This document shows, in pieces, positions 56,377-64,000 of a DNA stretch of 64,000 nucleotides. The notes under the pieces were generated by a model, which saw only the letters and a program-made list of their open reading frames with translations, searched no databases and was not told the DNA's origin. The position numbers and the translations under genes were made by a program. The stretch is from Pseudoalteromonas sp. MSK9-3 (lineage in GTDB: Bacteria; Pseudomonadota; Gammaproteobacteria; Enterobacterales; Alteromonadaceae): positions 62,001 through 126,000 of the forward strand of contig NZ_MIET01000023.1 of NCBI RefSeq assembly GCF_003590335.1, in the 5' to 3' direction. Each line of letters starts with the position of its first letter. Positions within the stretch are counted from its first letter, which is position 1.

Positions 56377-59085
56377 ATGATAGCTAATATTTTTACCAAG
56401 ATTTTTGGTAGTCGCAATGACCGCACTATTAAAAACTTAAGAAAGACAGTTGCTTTAATTAATGCCTTGGAAGAGCAATATGCAGCTCTGACCGACGAAC
56501 AACTAAAAGCTAAAACAGCGGAGTTCAGAACGCGTTTCGAGCAAGGCACTAGTTTAGATGATATTCTACCTGAAGCATTTGCAACAGTGCGTGAAGCATC
56601 AAAGCGTGTTTATAAAATGCGTCATTTCGATGTGCAAATGATTGGTGGTATTGTGCTTCACCAAGGCCGAATCTCTGAAATGCGTACCGGTGAAGGTAAA
56701 ACGCTAACCGCGACGTTACCCGCTTATCTAAATGGTTTAACGGGGAAGGGCGTTCACGTCATCACTGTAAACGACTACTTAGCTAAGCGTGATGCAGAAA
56801 CAAACCGTTCATTATTTGAATTTTTAGGGTTGAGTGTTGGCTGTAATGTACCTGGCATGATGCCGGAGCAAAAAAAGCAAGCTTACTCAGCGGATATCAC
56901 GTACGGAACCAACAATGAATTTGGTTTTGATTACTTACGTGACAACATGGCATTCAGTATAGAAGAGCGAGTTCAACGTCCTCTTTATTATGCGGTCGTG
57001 GATGAAGTGGATTCAATTTTGATTGATGAAGCGCGTACACCGCTCATTATTTCAGGCCCAGCTGAAGACAGCTCAGCGCTCTATACGCAAATAAATAAAA
57101 TTGTCCCTTCTCTTATTTTACAAGATAAAGAAGATGAAGAAGGCATTGAAGGCGATGGCGATTTCACAATTGATGAAAAATCAAAGCAAGTTCATTTAAC
57201 GGAACGTGGTCAAGTCAATGTCGAAGAATTATTGCTTGAACATAAGCTTATTGAAGAAGGTGATTCACTTTATTCAGCAGCAAGCATCACGTTATTAAGC
57301 CATGTCTACGCCGCACTTCGCGCGCACAAGTTGTATCAAAAAGACGTTGATTATGTAGTCAAAGACAATGAAGTCATTATTGTTGATGAACATACCGGTC
57401 GTACAATGGAAGGGCGTCGCTGGTCTGAAGGCCTACATCAGGCGGTAGAAGCGAAAGAAGGTGTTCGTATTCAAAACGAAAACCAAACGCTGGCCTCTAT
57501 TACTTTCCAGAACTACTTCAGAATTTATGACAAGTTAGCGGGTATGACAGGTACCGCGGATACTGAAGCATTCGAATTTCAATCAATTTATGGCTTAGAC
57601 ACGGTTGTTATTCCTACAAACAAACCGATGGTTCGTGATGATAGAGCTGATTTAGTTTATCTGACACAAGAAGAGAAATTTGAAGCCATTCTTGAGGATA
57701 TCAAAGGATGTCAGGAGCGTGGTCAACCTGTTCTTGTTGGTACCGTTTCGATTGAAAGCTCTGAGTACTTATCGCATTTCTTACGTAAAGAGAAAATTGA
57801 GCATAATGTTCTAAATGCTAAGTTCCATGAACAAGAAGCCGATATTGTTGCAGATGCGGGTTTACCGGGTAAAGTGACTATTGCAACTAACATGGCCGGT
57901 CGTGGTACCGATATTGTACTCGGTGGTAATTGGCAGAGTGATCTTGCTAAATTAGACAATCCATCAGAAGACAAAATTGCGCAAGTGAAAAGCAAGTGGC
58001 AAGAAACGCACGATGCTGTATTAGCCGCTGGCGGTTTACACATTATAGGTACTGAGCGTCATGAATCACGCCGTATAGATAATCAGCTTCGAGGCCGTTC
58101 GGGTCGTCAAGGTGATGCGGGTTCAAGCCGTTTCTATTTATCAATGGATGATGCGCTGATGCGTATTTTCGCTGGTGAGCGCATGACAAACATGATGCGT
58201 AAGCTAGGGATGCAGCGTGGTGAAGCCATTGAACACCCTTGGGTGAATCGTGCAATTGAAAACGCACAACGCAAAGTGGAAGCGCGTAACTTTGATATTC
58301 GTAAGCAATTACTTGAATACGATGATGTTGCGAATGATCAGCGTCGTGTAGTGTACGAGCAGCGAAATGAATTGCTTGAAGAAGGCGACATTTCAGAAAC
58401 CATTAATGCTATTCGCAGCGATGTGCTCAATGGCACCATCGATCAGTTTATTCCACCGCAGAGTCTTGCGGAGATGTGGGATATTAAAGGGCTGGAAGAG
58501 CGTATTAAAGGTGATTTTCTTATCGAGCTGCCAATTGAAAAGTGGTTGGCTGATGATGAGAAACTGTATGAAGAGAAGCTGCGTGACCGCATAAATGAAG
58601 AAGTCGAGCAATCATACAAAGATAAAGAGCAAATGGTTGGCCCTGATGTGTTACGTCAGTTTGAAAAGGCAATCATGCTACAAAGCCTTGATCAACACTG
58701 GAAAGATCACTTAGCGGCGATGGATCATCTGCGTCAAGGTATTCATTTACGCGGCTATGCACAGAAAAACCCTAAACAAGAATATAAGCGTGAGTCTTTT
58801 GAGCTATTTTCTGAAATGCTTGAAAACTTGAAAGTAGATGTTGTCGGGATCCTTAGTAAAGTACAGGTGCGTGCTGAAGAAGATGTTGAGAAAGTTGAAC
58901 AGCAACATCGTCGCAGTGAGCAAGCACCTAAAGAGTATCAACATGCTGAAGCGGAACATGTTGGTGGCGAAGTACCTGAAGGTGTGGCTGTTGCTGCAAG
59001 AACGGATGTTAAGGTGGGCAGAAACGAAGCGTGTCCTTGTAAATCAGGCAAAAAATTTAAACAATGTTGTGGTAAATTAAAGTAG
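56377..59085 (+). CDS. secA: Protein translocase ATPase SecA
   Basis: Motor of the Sec export pathway (902 aa), driving preproteins through SecYEG. DEAD-like motor with Walker [11 protein letters not shown], Walker [18 protein letters not shown], preprotein cross-linking domain (about 230-375), and the helical scaffold. The C-terminal zinc site is [13 protein letters not shown] (886-898), used for SecB binding. Full length. Terminator 22 bases downstream, so mutT is probably transcribed from elsewhere or by read-through. Confidence 0.99.
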   Translation: MIANIFTKIFGSRNDRTIKNLRKTVALINALEEQYAALTDEQLKAKTAEFRTRFEQGTSLDDILPEAFATVREASKRVYKMRHFDVQMIGGIVLHQGRISEMRTGEGKTLTATLPAYLNGLTGKGVHVITVNDYLAKRDAETNRSLFEFLGLSVGCNVPGMMPEQKKQAYSADITYGTNNEFGFDYLRDNMAFSIEERVQRPLYYAVVDEVDSILIDEARTPLIISGPAEDSSALYTQINKIVPSLILQDKEDEEGIEGDGDFTIDEKSKQVHLTERGQVNVEELLLEHKLIEEGDSLYSAASITLLSHVYAALRAHKLYQKDVDYVVKDNEVIIVDEHTGRTMEGRRWSEGLHQAVEAKEGVRIQNENQTLASITFQNYFRIYDKLAGMTGTADTEAFEFQSIYGLDTVVIPTNKPMVRDDRADLVYLTQEEKFEAILEDIKGCQERGQPVLVGTVSIESSEYLSHFLRKEKIEHNVLNAKFHEQEADIVADAGLPGKVTIATNMAGRGTDIVLGGNWQSDLAKLDNPSEDKIAQVKSKWQETHDAVLAAGGLHIIGTERHESRRIDNQLRGRSGRQGDAGSSRFYLSMDDALMRIFAGERMTNMMRKLGMQRGEAIEHPWVNRAIENAQRKVEARNFDIRKQLLEYDDVANDQRRVVYEQRNELLEEGDISETINAIRSDVLNGTIDQFIPPQSLAEMWDIKGLEERIKGDFLIELPIEKWLADDEKLYEEKLRDRINEEVEQSYKDKEQMVGPDVLRQFEKAIMLQSLDQHWKDHLAAMDHLRQGIHLRGYAQKNPKQEYKRESFELFSEMLENLKVDVVGILSKVQVRAEEDVEKVEQQHRRSEQAPKEYQHAEAEHVGGEVPEGVAVAARTDVKVGRNEACPCKSGKKFKQCCGKLK

Positions 59086-59107
59086 CCATATACATTATTG
59101 TTTTAGG

Positions 59108-59137
59108 AAAAAGCGACTCTCGAGTCGCTTTTTTTAT
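59108..59137 (+). terminator. Rho-independent terminator after secA
   Basis: AAAAAGCGACT, CTCG loop, AGTCGCTTTTTTT. Confidence 0.94.
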
Positions 59138-59152
59138 CGGAGAATTATTAGC

Positions 59153-59545
59153 ATGAAAAAAGTTGTTGAAGTTGCTGTTGGGGTTATAAAGGCAAACAAT
59201 AAAATCTTTATTAGTAAACGTCATGACGGGCAGCACCAAGGTGGTTTATGGGAATTCCCTGGTGGTAAAATCGAAGCGGGCGAAACGGTATTTGATGCGC
59301 TAAAGAGAGAGTTAAAAGAAGAAGTTAATATTAATGTCGTAAGCTCTATTGAGCTACAAGTAATAGAGCATGATTATACTGATAAGTCAGTGCGATTGAT
59401 GGTGCATATAGTCGAAGATTTCACTGGCGAAGCGAAAGGGTTAGAGTCACAAGTTTGCCAATGGGTAGATATTAACGAATTGACTAATTATGACTTTCCA
59501 GAAGCAAATCAGGAGATTATCAGCCGCCTCCACACTACTATTTAA
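59153..59545 (+). CDS. mutT: 8-oxo-dGTP diphosphatase MutT
   Basis: Nudix hydrolase (130 aa) that removes oxidised guanine nucleotides from the pool. The Nudix box matches G-x5-E-x7-R-E-U-x-E-E: GGKIEAGETVFDALKRELKE. Conserved next to secA, as in many gammaproteobacteria. Its start lies 67 bases after the secA stop, just past the terminator. Confidence 0.95.
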   Translation: MKKVVEVAVGVIKANNKIFISKRHDGQHQGGLWEFPGGKIEAGETVFDALKRELKEEVNINVVSSIELQVIEHDYTDKSVRLMVHIVEDFTGEAKGLESQVCQWVDINELTNYDFPEANQEIISRLHTTI

Positions 59546-59662
59546 AATAAATGCTAATGAACATATATTTTTTGCCACTGATAGTCGGTTTTACAATGAG
59601 AAGGTTGTTTATTATGAGTGTCGGGGTTTATTATTAATAAAAATGTTAAATGGAATGATTTT

Positions 59663-61732
59663 ATGAAAAATGCCTCGTTAGCGGCGCTGGGTGTTGCACT
59701 CGCATTAGGTTTGAGCGGCTGTAGTGAGCCCCCTGTTGAAAATAATGCATCAAAAGCTGTGGCTGAACAGCCACAACCTACGCTCATTTCTGGCATTGAA
59801 TTAGCCAATATGGACAAGTCGGTACGCGCACAAGATGACTTTTATTACCATGTAAATGGCAATTGGCTTAAAACGACAGAAATACCGGCTGATAAATCAA
59901 ACTATGGGTCATTTACTGCGTTGTATGATGACTCGCAAAAAGCGTTACGTACTGTTTTAGAGAGCGCCGTTCAGAATGCTTCTATGGAACAAAGTGATGA
60001 TGAGCGTAAGCTTGCAGGTTTTTATAGTAGTTATCTTGATGAAACGGCCAGAGAAGAGTTGGCATTAGCGCCCTTAAAGCCTTACTTAGAGCCGGTAAAA
60101 ACGCTGAAAGATAAAGCCCAATTGCCTAATGTTATGGCCAAGTTGCTACTTCAAGGTGGAACCAACCCATTTGCTTGGTATGTAAATAATGACGCAAAGA
60201 ATTCTAGTGAGAATGCGCTCTATTTATATCAAAGCGGTTTAGGGTTACCTGACCGTGATTATTATTTAAAAGACAGTGACAAGTTTACCAATATTAGAGC
60301 GCAGTACGCGCAATATATAGAACAAGTATTACTTCGCACCGGTGAACAAAAGCCCAAAGCCGCTGCTGCGCGCATCCTAAAGCTGGAAACGGCAATAGCG
60401 ACTGCACAGTGGTCGAGAGTAGCAAGTCGTGATGCCACAAAAAGCTATAATAAGCTGTCGTTAAATGACGCCAATGCATTGATCCCCGCATTTGATTTAC
60501 AAGCCTATTTCTCAGCTGCAGGTTTAAAGGTGAATGAGTTGGTCGTAAACCAACCGTCGTATATTGAGCAGTTATCGCAAGTTGTGGGTGAGTATTCTCT
60601 GACTACATGGCAGCAGTACCTGACTTTCCACTTTGTAAACAACCATGCCGAGTTATTAAATAAGGAGATGGTGGACCTGAAGTTTGACTTTTTTGGTAAA
60701 ACATTACGCGGTGTGCAGGCACAAGCGCCTACATGGAAAAAAGCCGTAGACGCCAGTAATGAAGTGTTGGGTGAGCTACTGGGGAAAATATATGTAGAAA
60801 CTTACTTTCCCCCTGAAGCAAAAGCGCGTATGACTGAGTTAGTCGATAATGTCATTAAGGGGTTCGACTATGCGATTGATGACCTTGAGTGGATGAGCGC
60901 AGAAACAAAAGTTGCGGCCAAAGAGAAGTTAAGTAAATTTACCCCTAAGATTGGCTATCCAGATAAGTGGCGAGATTATTCTCAATTGCATATTGATGCT
61001 GATGATTTACTGGGGAATTATGTTCGTTATACACAGTGGGCTTATGCTGATATGGCCGCTAAAATTGGCAAACCAGTAGACCGCTCTGAGTGGTTTATGA
61101 CACCGCAAACAGTGAATGCTTACTACAACCCTGTAAATAACGAAATTGTTTTTCCTGCTGCTATTTTGCAACCTCCTTTTTTCAATCTTGAAGCCGATGA
61201 TGCCGTTAACTATGGTGCTATTGGCGCTGTAATAGGTCATGAACTAGGGCATGGGTTTGATGACCAAGGTGCAAAATATGACGGTGAAGGAAATCTTCGT
61301 AATTGGTGGAGTGAGTCTGATTTAAGTCAGTTTGAAAAGCGTGGCAATAAACTGGTTGCACAATATGCACAGTTCAAACCATTCGAAGATGCCCATGTCA
61401 ATGGCGAGTTGACATTAGGTGAGAATATAGGTGATTTGGGCGGTTTGACTGTATCGTACAAAGCGTATCAGTTAGCTTTAGCTGGTAAAGCTTCACCTGT
61501 GATTGATGGTTACACGGGGGAGCAGCGCTTCTTTATGGGCTGGGCACAAATATGGCGTCGTCAATATAGAGAGGAAGAGCTTCGCTCTAGGCTGATGACG
61601 GACTCTCATTCTCCGAGCCATTATCGTGTCATCGGAGTGTTACCTAATATGCCTGAGTTTTATAAAGCGTTTGATGTAAAAGCGGGCGACCAAATGTATA
61701 TCACGCCAGAAGAGCGCGTTAAAATTTGGTAG
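59663..61732 (+). CDS. pepO: Lipoprotein M13 metallopeptidase (neprilysin-like, PepO)
   Basis: Zinc endopeptidase of family M13 (689 aa). Lipobox GLSGC (Cys20) with Ser at +2, then an acidic-Ala linker, so it is likely anchored to the outer membrane. Catalytic motif VIGHELGHGF with His526, Glu527 and His530, and the downstream ENIGDLGGL that supplies the third zinc ligand Glu. The N-terminal DDFYYHVNGNW region fits the family. The ATG at 59663 begins the signal peptide; the earlier start at 59618 would put 15 extra residues before it. Probable role: cleaving peptides in the periplasm or medium. Confidence 0.94.
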   Translation: MKNASLAALGVALALGLSGCSEPPVENNASKAVAEQPQPTLISGIELANMDKSVRAQDDFYYHVNGNWLKTTEIPADKSNYGSFTALYDDSQKALRTVLESAVQNASMEQSDDERKLAGFYSSYLDETAREELALAPLKPYLEPVKTLKDKAQLPNVMAKLLLQGGTNPFAWYVNNDAKNSSENALYLYQSGLGLPDRDYYLKDSDKFTNIRAQYAQYIEQVLLRTGEQKPKAAAARILKLETAIATAQWSRVASRDATKSYNKLSLNDANALIPAFDLQAYFSAAGLKVNELVVNQPSYIEQLSQVVGEYSLTTWQQYLTFHFVNNHAELLNKEMVDLKFDFFGKTLRGVQAQAPTWKKAVDASNEVLGELLGKIYVETYFPPEAKARMTELVDNVIKGFDYAIDDLEWMSAETKVAAKEKLSKFTPKIGYPDKWRDYSQLHIDADDLLGNYVRYTQWAYADMAAKIGKPVDRSEWFMTPQTVNAYYNPVNNEIVFPAAILQPPFFNLEADDAVNYGAIGAVIGHELGHGFDDQGAKYDGEGNLRNWWSESDLSQFEKRGNKLVAQYAQFKPFEDAHVNGELTLGENIGDLGGLTVSYKAYQLALAGKASPVIDGYTGEQRFFMGWAQIWRRQYREEELRSRLMTDSHSPSHYRVIGVLPNMPEFYKAFDVKAGDQMYITPEERVKIW

Positions 61733-61763
61733 CTTCCATACTTTAATAAAATTTAATTGCCAT

Positions 61764-61790
61764 AGCCCACTGTTTAGTGGGCTTTTTTTT
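61764..61790 (+). terminator. Rho-independent terminator after pepO
   Basis: AGCCCAC, loop TGTTTA, GTGGGCTTTTTTTT. Confidence 0.94.
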
Positions 61791-61948
61791 AATTATTTTG
61801 TAGTTACAGCTTTGTTCAGTAAATATTGATAGCGCTGTCATTTTTGTTTTTATATGATGAAGCTAATGTTAATAGTGACTGAACACTTTACGCTCATATT
61901 TTAATATCGAATAATTGAGTGTAAAGGTGTTTACCAAGGAGCAAACCA

Positions 61949-64000
61949 ATGACCTTTAAGCAACACATGCTAGCGAGTCTATTGATAACGACGCCGTTGT
62001 TCGCCAACGCTAACTTATCACAATCTCAATTAGACTCTTTTACACAAGGCACAAAACTTGTATTTGCCGCAGAAGATAATTTTCATAATGGTGCCTCGAG
62101 TCTTATTGCATCAATGACTTTGACCAATGAATCGGATATTGCGCTTGGTAAAGGCAAGTCTGACTGGCAAATCTATATACACTCTGTGCGTAAAATACAC
62201 AGTAAGTCTGCAGCAGGGTTTGACATTGAGCACATTAATGGTGATTTACATCGATTTGTTCCCAATGATAATTTTGCGGGTTTAGCGGTTGGCGAGAGCA
62301 TCAAAATAGAATTTGAAGCTGCTGTGTGGGTTGCAGCATATAGTGACTTTATGCCTCGCGCATTTATGGTGTCACAGCAAAATACCCCAGCTATTTTTGC
62401 AAATACAGACACAGAAGATTTTAAGCAATATATTGCGCCATTTGAGCGAGAAAACCAGCTCAGACGATATAATGATCCTGTTGATAAAACTCAGTTAGCG
62501 TCTGCTGAATTACGCTACGAAAGAAACCTTTCATCAGTGTCGATAACAAAAGAAGATGCGTTAAAACGTATTATTCCTCAACCGCAAAAAGTAGACTTTA
62601 ATCGTGGCAGTGCGGTGCTAGATTCAACGTGGGAGTTGCGTTTTGCAGGTCGCTTAACGTCTGAGGTAGCTGTTTTCAAGGATGATTTAGCCGATTATGG
62701 GTTAGAGCTAGAGAGTAAAGCAGACCATATTAAAGCCTCTAAAGCGCCTACCATTTACTTAAAAGTAGATGAAAGCTTAGCTGACGGTGCAGCTGAAAGT
62801 TATCAGCTAGAAATAGATGATGATAAAATCGAGATCGTTGGTAGCGATAACGCTGGCGTATTTTACGGTATTCAAAGCTTATTAGCGCTCTTCCCTGCAG
62901 GCAGCAAAAATACCATCACTGTGCCTAATGTTGAGATTGAAGATACGCCAAGGTTTGTATGGCGTGGCATGCACTATGACAACGCACGTAATTATCATGG
63001 CAAAGATGCACTGTTTAAATTAGTAGAGCAAATGGCACGTTATAAGCTGAACAAGTTTCATTGGCATTTTTCAGATGATGAAGGTTGGCGTGTTGAGATC
63101 CCAGGCTTACCAGAGTTAACTGAAATTGGCGCTCATCGTTGTTTTGACTTAGAGGAGCAGCGATGCTTACTCACTCAACTCGGCACTGGTCCGTTCAAAT
63201 CTGGTTCAGGTAATGGTTATTTATCAAGAGAAGATTTTGTTGAGTTACTTAAGTTTGCCAATGCCCGTCATATTCAGATCATTCCTGAAATTGAAGGCCC
63301 TGGTCACGCGCGTGCTGCAATTAAATCGATGGAAGCTCGTTATAATAAATTAAAAGCACAGGGTAAACTTGATGAAGCTAAAGCATATTTACTGACAGAT
63401 CCAAAAGATGAATCAAAATACATCACGGTGCAAAATTACACCGATAATTCATTTAATGTCTGTTTAGACTCAACGTATGCCTTTATTGAAAAAGTAACTT
63501 ACGAGCTGCAAGCTATGTATCGAGATGCAGGCACTCGCCTGACTAATTTACACTTTGGTGGTGATGAAGTCGGCAGTGGGTCGTGGACAAAATCTCCTGC
63601 GTGTGATGCATTGTTTAGCGATGCAAATAACGGCATTGCAGGAGCGGCAGACTTAAAACCTTACTTTACGCAAAAAGTGGCGCATATCTTAGCCAAGCGC
63701 GGGATCTCTCCTGGGGCTTGGGAAGATGGGTTAATGTACGACCGAGTTAATCCATTCAAACGAGATGAGTTTCCAAATCAAACTTTTACAGCAAACGTAT
63801 GGGATAACATTTGGGAATGGGGTGTTGCTGATCGCGCTTACCGTTTAGCTAATGATGGCTATCAGGTTATTTTGTCACACGGTACACACCTTTATTTTGA
63901 TCACCCTTATGAAGCTCACCCTGAAGAACGCGGTTATTACTGGGCAACGCGTTTTATCGACACCAAAAAAGCATTTAGCTATATGCCAGATGACGTATAC
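61949..64000 (+). CDS. Beta-N-acetylhexosaminidase / chitobiase (GH20), truncated by right edge
   Basis: 684 codons are present and the frame is still open at base 64000. Signal peptide about 1-22 (MLASLLITTPLFANA), N-terminal CHB_HEX-type carbohydrate-binding domain (about 30-170), GH20b domain (about 200-325) and the start of the GH20 catalytic barrel (from about 330, FVWRGMHYDNARNYHG and FHWHFSDDEGWRVE). The catalytic Asp539-Glu540 pair lies in HFGGDEVG. It should release GlcNAc from chitobiose produced by chitinases such as the GH18 enzyme at 26940-29486. AAGGAG ribosome site 8 bases before ATG. Remaining domain(s) lie past the edge. Confidence 0.93.
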   Translation, partial: MTFKQHMLASLLITTPLFANANLSQSQLDSFTQGTKLVFAAEDNFHNGASSLIASMTLTNESDIALGKGKSDWQIYIHSVRKIHSKSAAGFDIEHINGDLHRFVPNDNFAGLAVGESIKIEFEAAVWVAAYSDFMPRAFMVSQQNTPAIFANTDTEDFKQYIAPFERENQLRRYNDPVDKTQLASAELRYERNLSSVSITKEDALKRIIPQPQKVDFNRGSAVLDSTWELRFAGRLTSEVAVFKDDLADYGLELESKADHIKASKAPTIYLKVDESLADGAAESYQLEIDDDKIEIVGSDNAGVFYGIQSLLALFPAGSKNTITVPNVEIEDTPRFVWRGMHYDNARNYHGKDALFKLVEQMARYKLNKFHWHFSDDEGWRVEIPGLPELTEIGAHRCFDLEEQRCLLTQLGTGPFKSGSGNGYLSREDFVELLKFANARHIQIIPEIEGPGHARAAIKSMEARYNKLKAQGKLDEAKAYLLTDPKDESKYITVQNYTDNSFNVCLDSTYAFIEKVTYELQAMYRDAGTRLTNLHFGGDEVGSGSWTKSPACDALFSDANNGIAGAADLKPYFTQKVAHILAKRGISPGAWEDGLMYDRVNPFKRDEFPNQTFTANVWDNIWEWGVADRAYRLANDGYQVILSHGTHLYFDHPYEAHPEERGYYWATRFIDTKKAFSYMPDDVY

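Overview
The window reads as a stretch of chromosome from a marine gammaproteobacterium. Protein sequences and gene order fit Pseudoalteromonas or a close Alteromonadales relative; this is an inference from gene content, with no database search. Most of it is conserved housekeeping DNA with compact operons, short overlaps between genes and clear intrinsic terminators. No tRNA, CRISPR array, insertion sequence, integrase or prophage gene was seen.

Layout. 1-6322 (minus): yrbG-kdsD-kdsC-lptC-lptA-lptB-rpoN-hpf-ptsN, covering Kdo synthesis, LPS transport, sigma-54, ribosome hibernation and the nitrogen PTS (ptsN runs off the left edge). 6514-11199 (plus): mlaFEDCB-ibaG-murA, outer-membrane lipid asymmetry plus the first committed peptidoglycan step. 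11267-14384 (minus): degS, degQ and zapG. 14520-21000 (plus): zapE, rplM-rpsI, petABC (cytochrome bc1) and sspAB. 21080-24516 (minus): lpoA-yraN-diaA-dolP. 24580-25843 (plus): rsmI and the RNase P RNA gene rnpB.

25885-37376 is the only accessory-looking part. It holds two possible decayed reading frames, an unknown Cys/Trp-rich secreted protein, a large modular GH18 chitinase, an RhlE-type RNA helicase, a CPA1-type antiporter, a lipoprotein alkaline phosphatase and a dCACHE/PAS/GGDEF/EAL signalling protein. It lies between rnpB and mraZ, which are close neighbours in several gammaproteobacteria.

37666-55443 (plus) is a complete dcw cluster: mraZ-rsmH-ftsL-ftsI-murE-murF-mraY-murD-ftsW-murG-murC-ddlB-ftsQ-ftsA-ftsZ-lpxC. 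A promoter and a four-repeat, 10-bp-period MraZ operator precede it. dciA (minus) converges on lpxC through a shared terminator. secA-mutT follow, then a lipoprotein M13 peptidase and the first 684 codons of a GH20 beta-hexosaminidase cut by the right edge.

Taken together the window is dominated by envelope construction (LPS, Mla, peptidoglycan, division, Sec export). The accessory block and right edge add chitin and phosphate-ester use and c-di-GMP signalling. I found no convincing new multi-gene system. The items most worth a second look are the rnpB-mraZ insertion with its decayed frames, the unknown secreted protein, the chitinase architecture and several regulatory sites.
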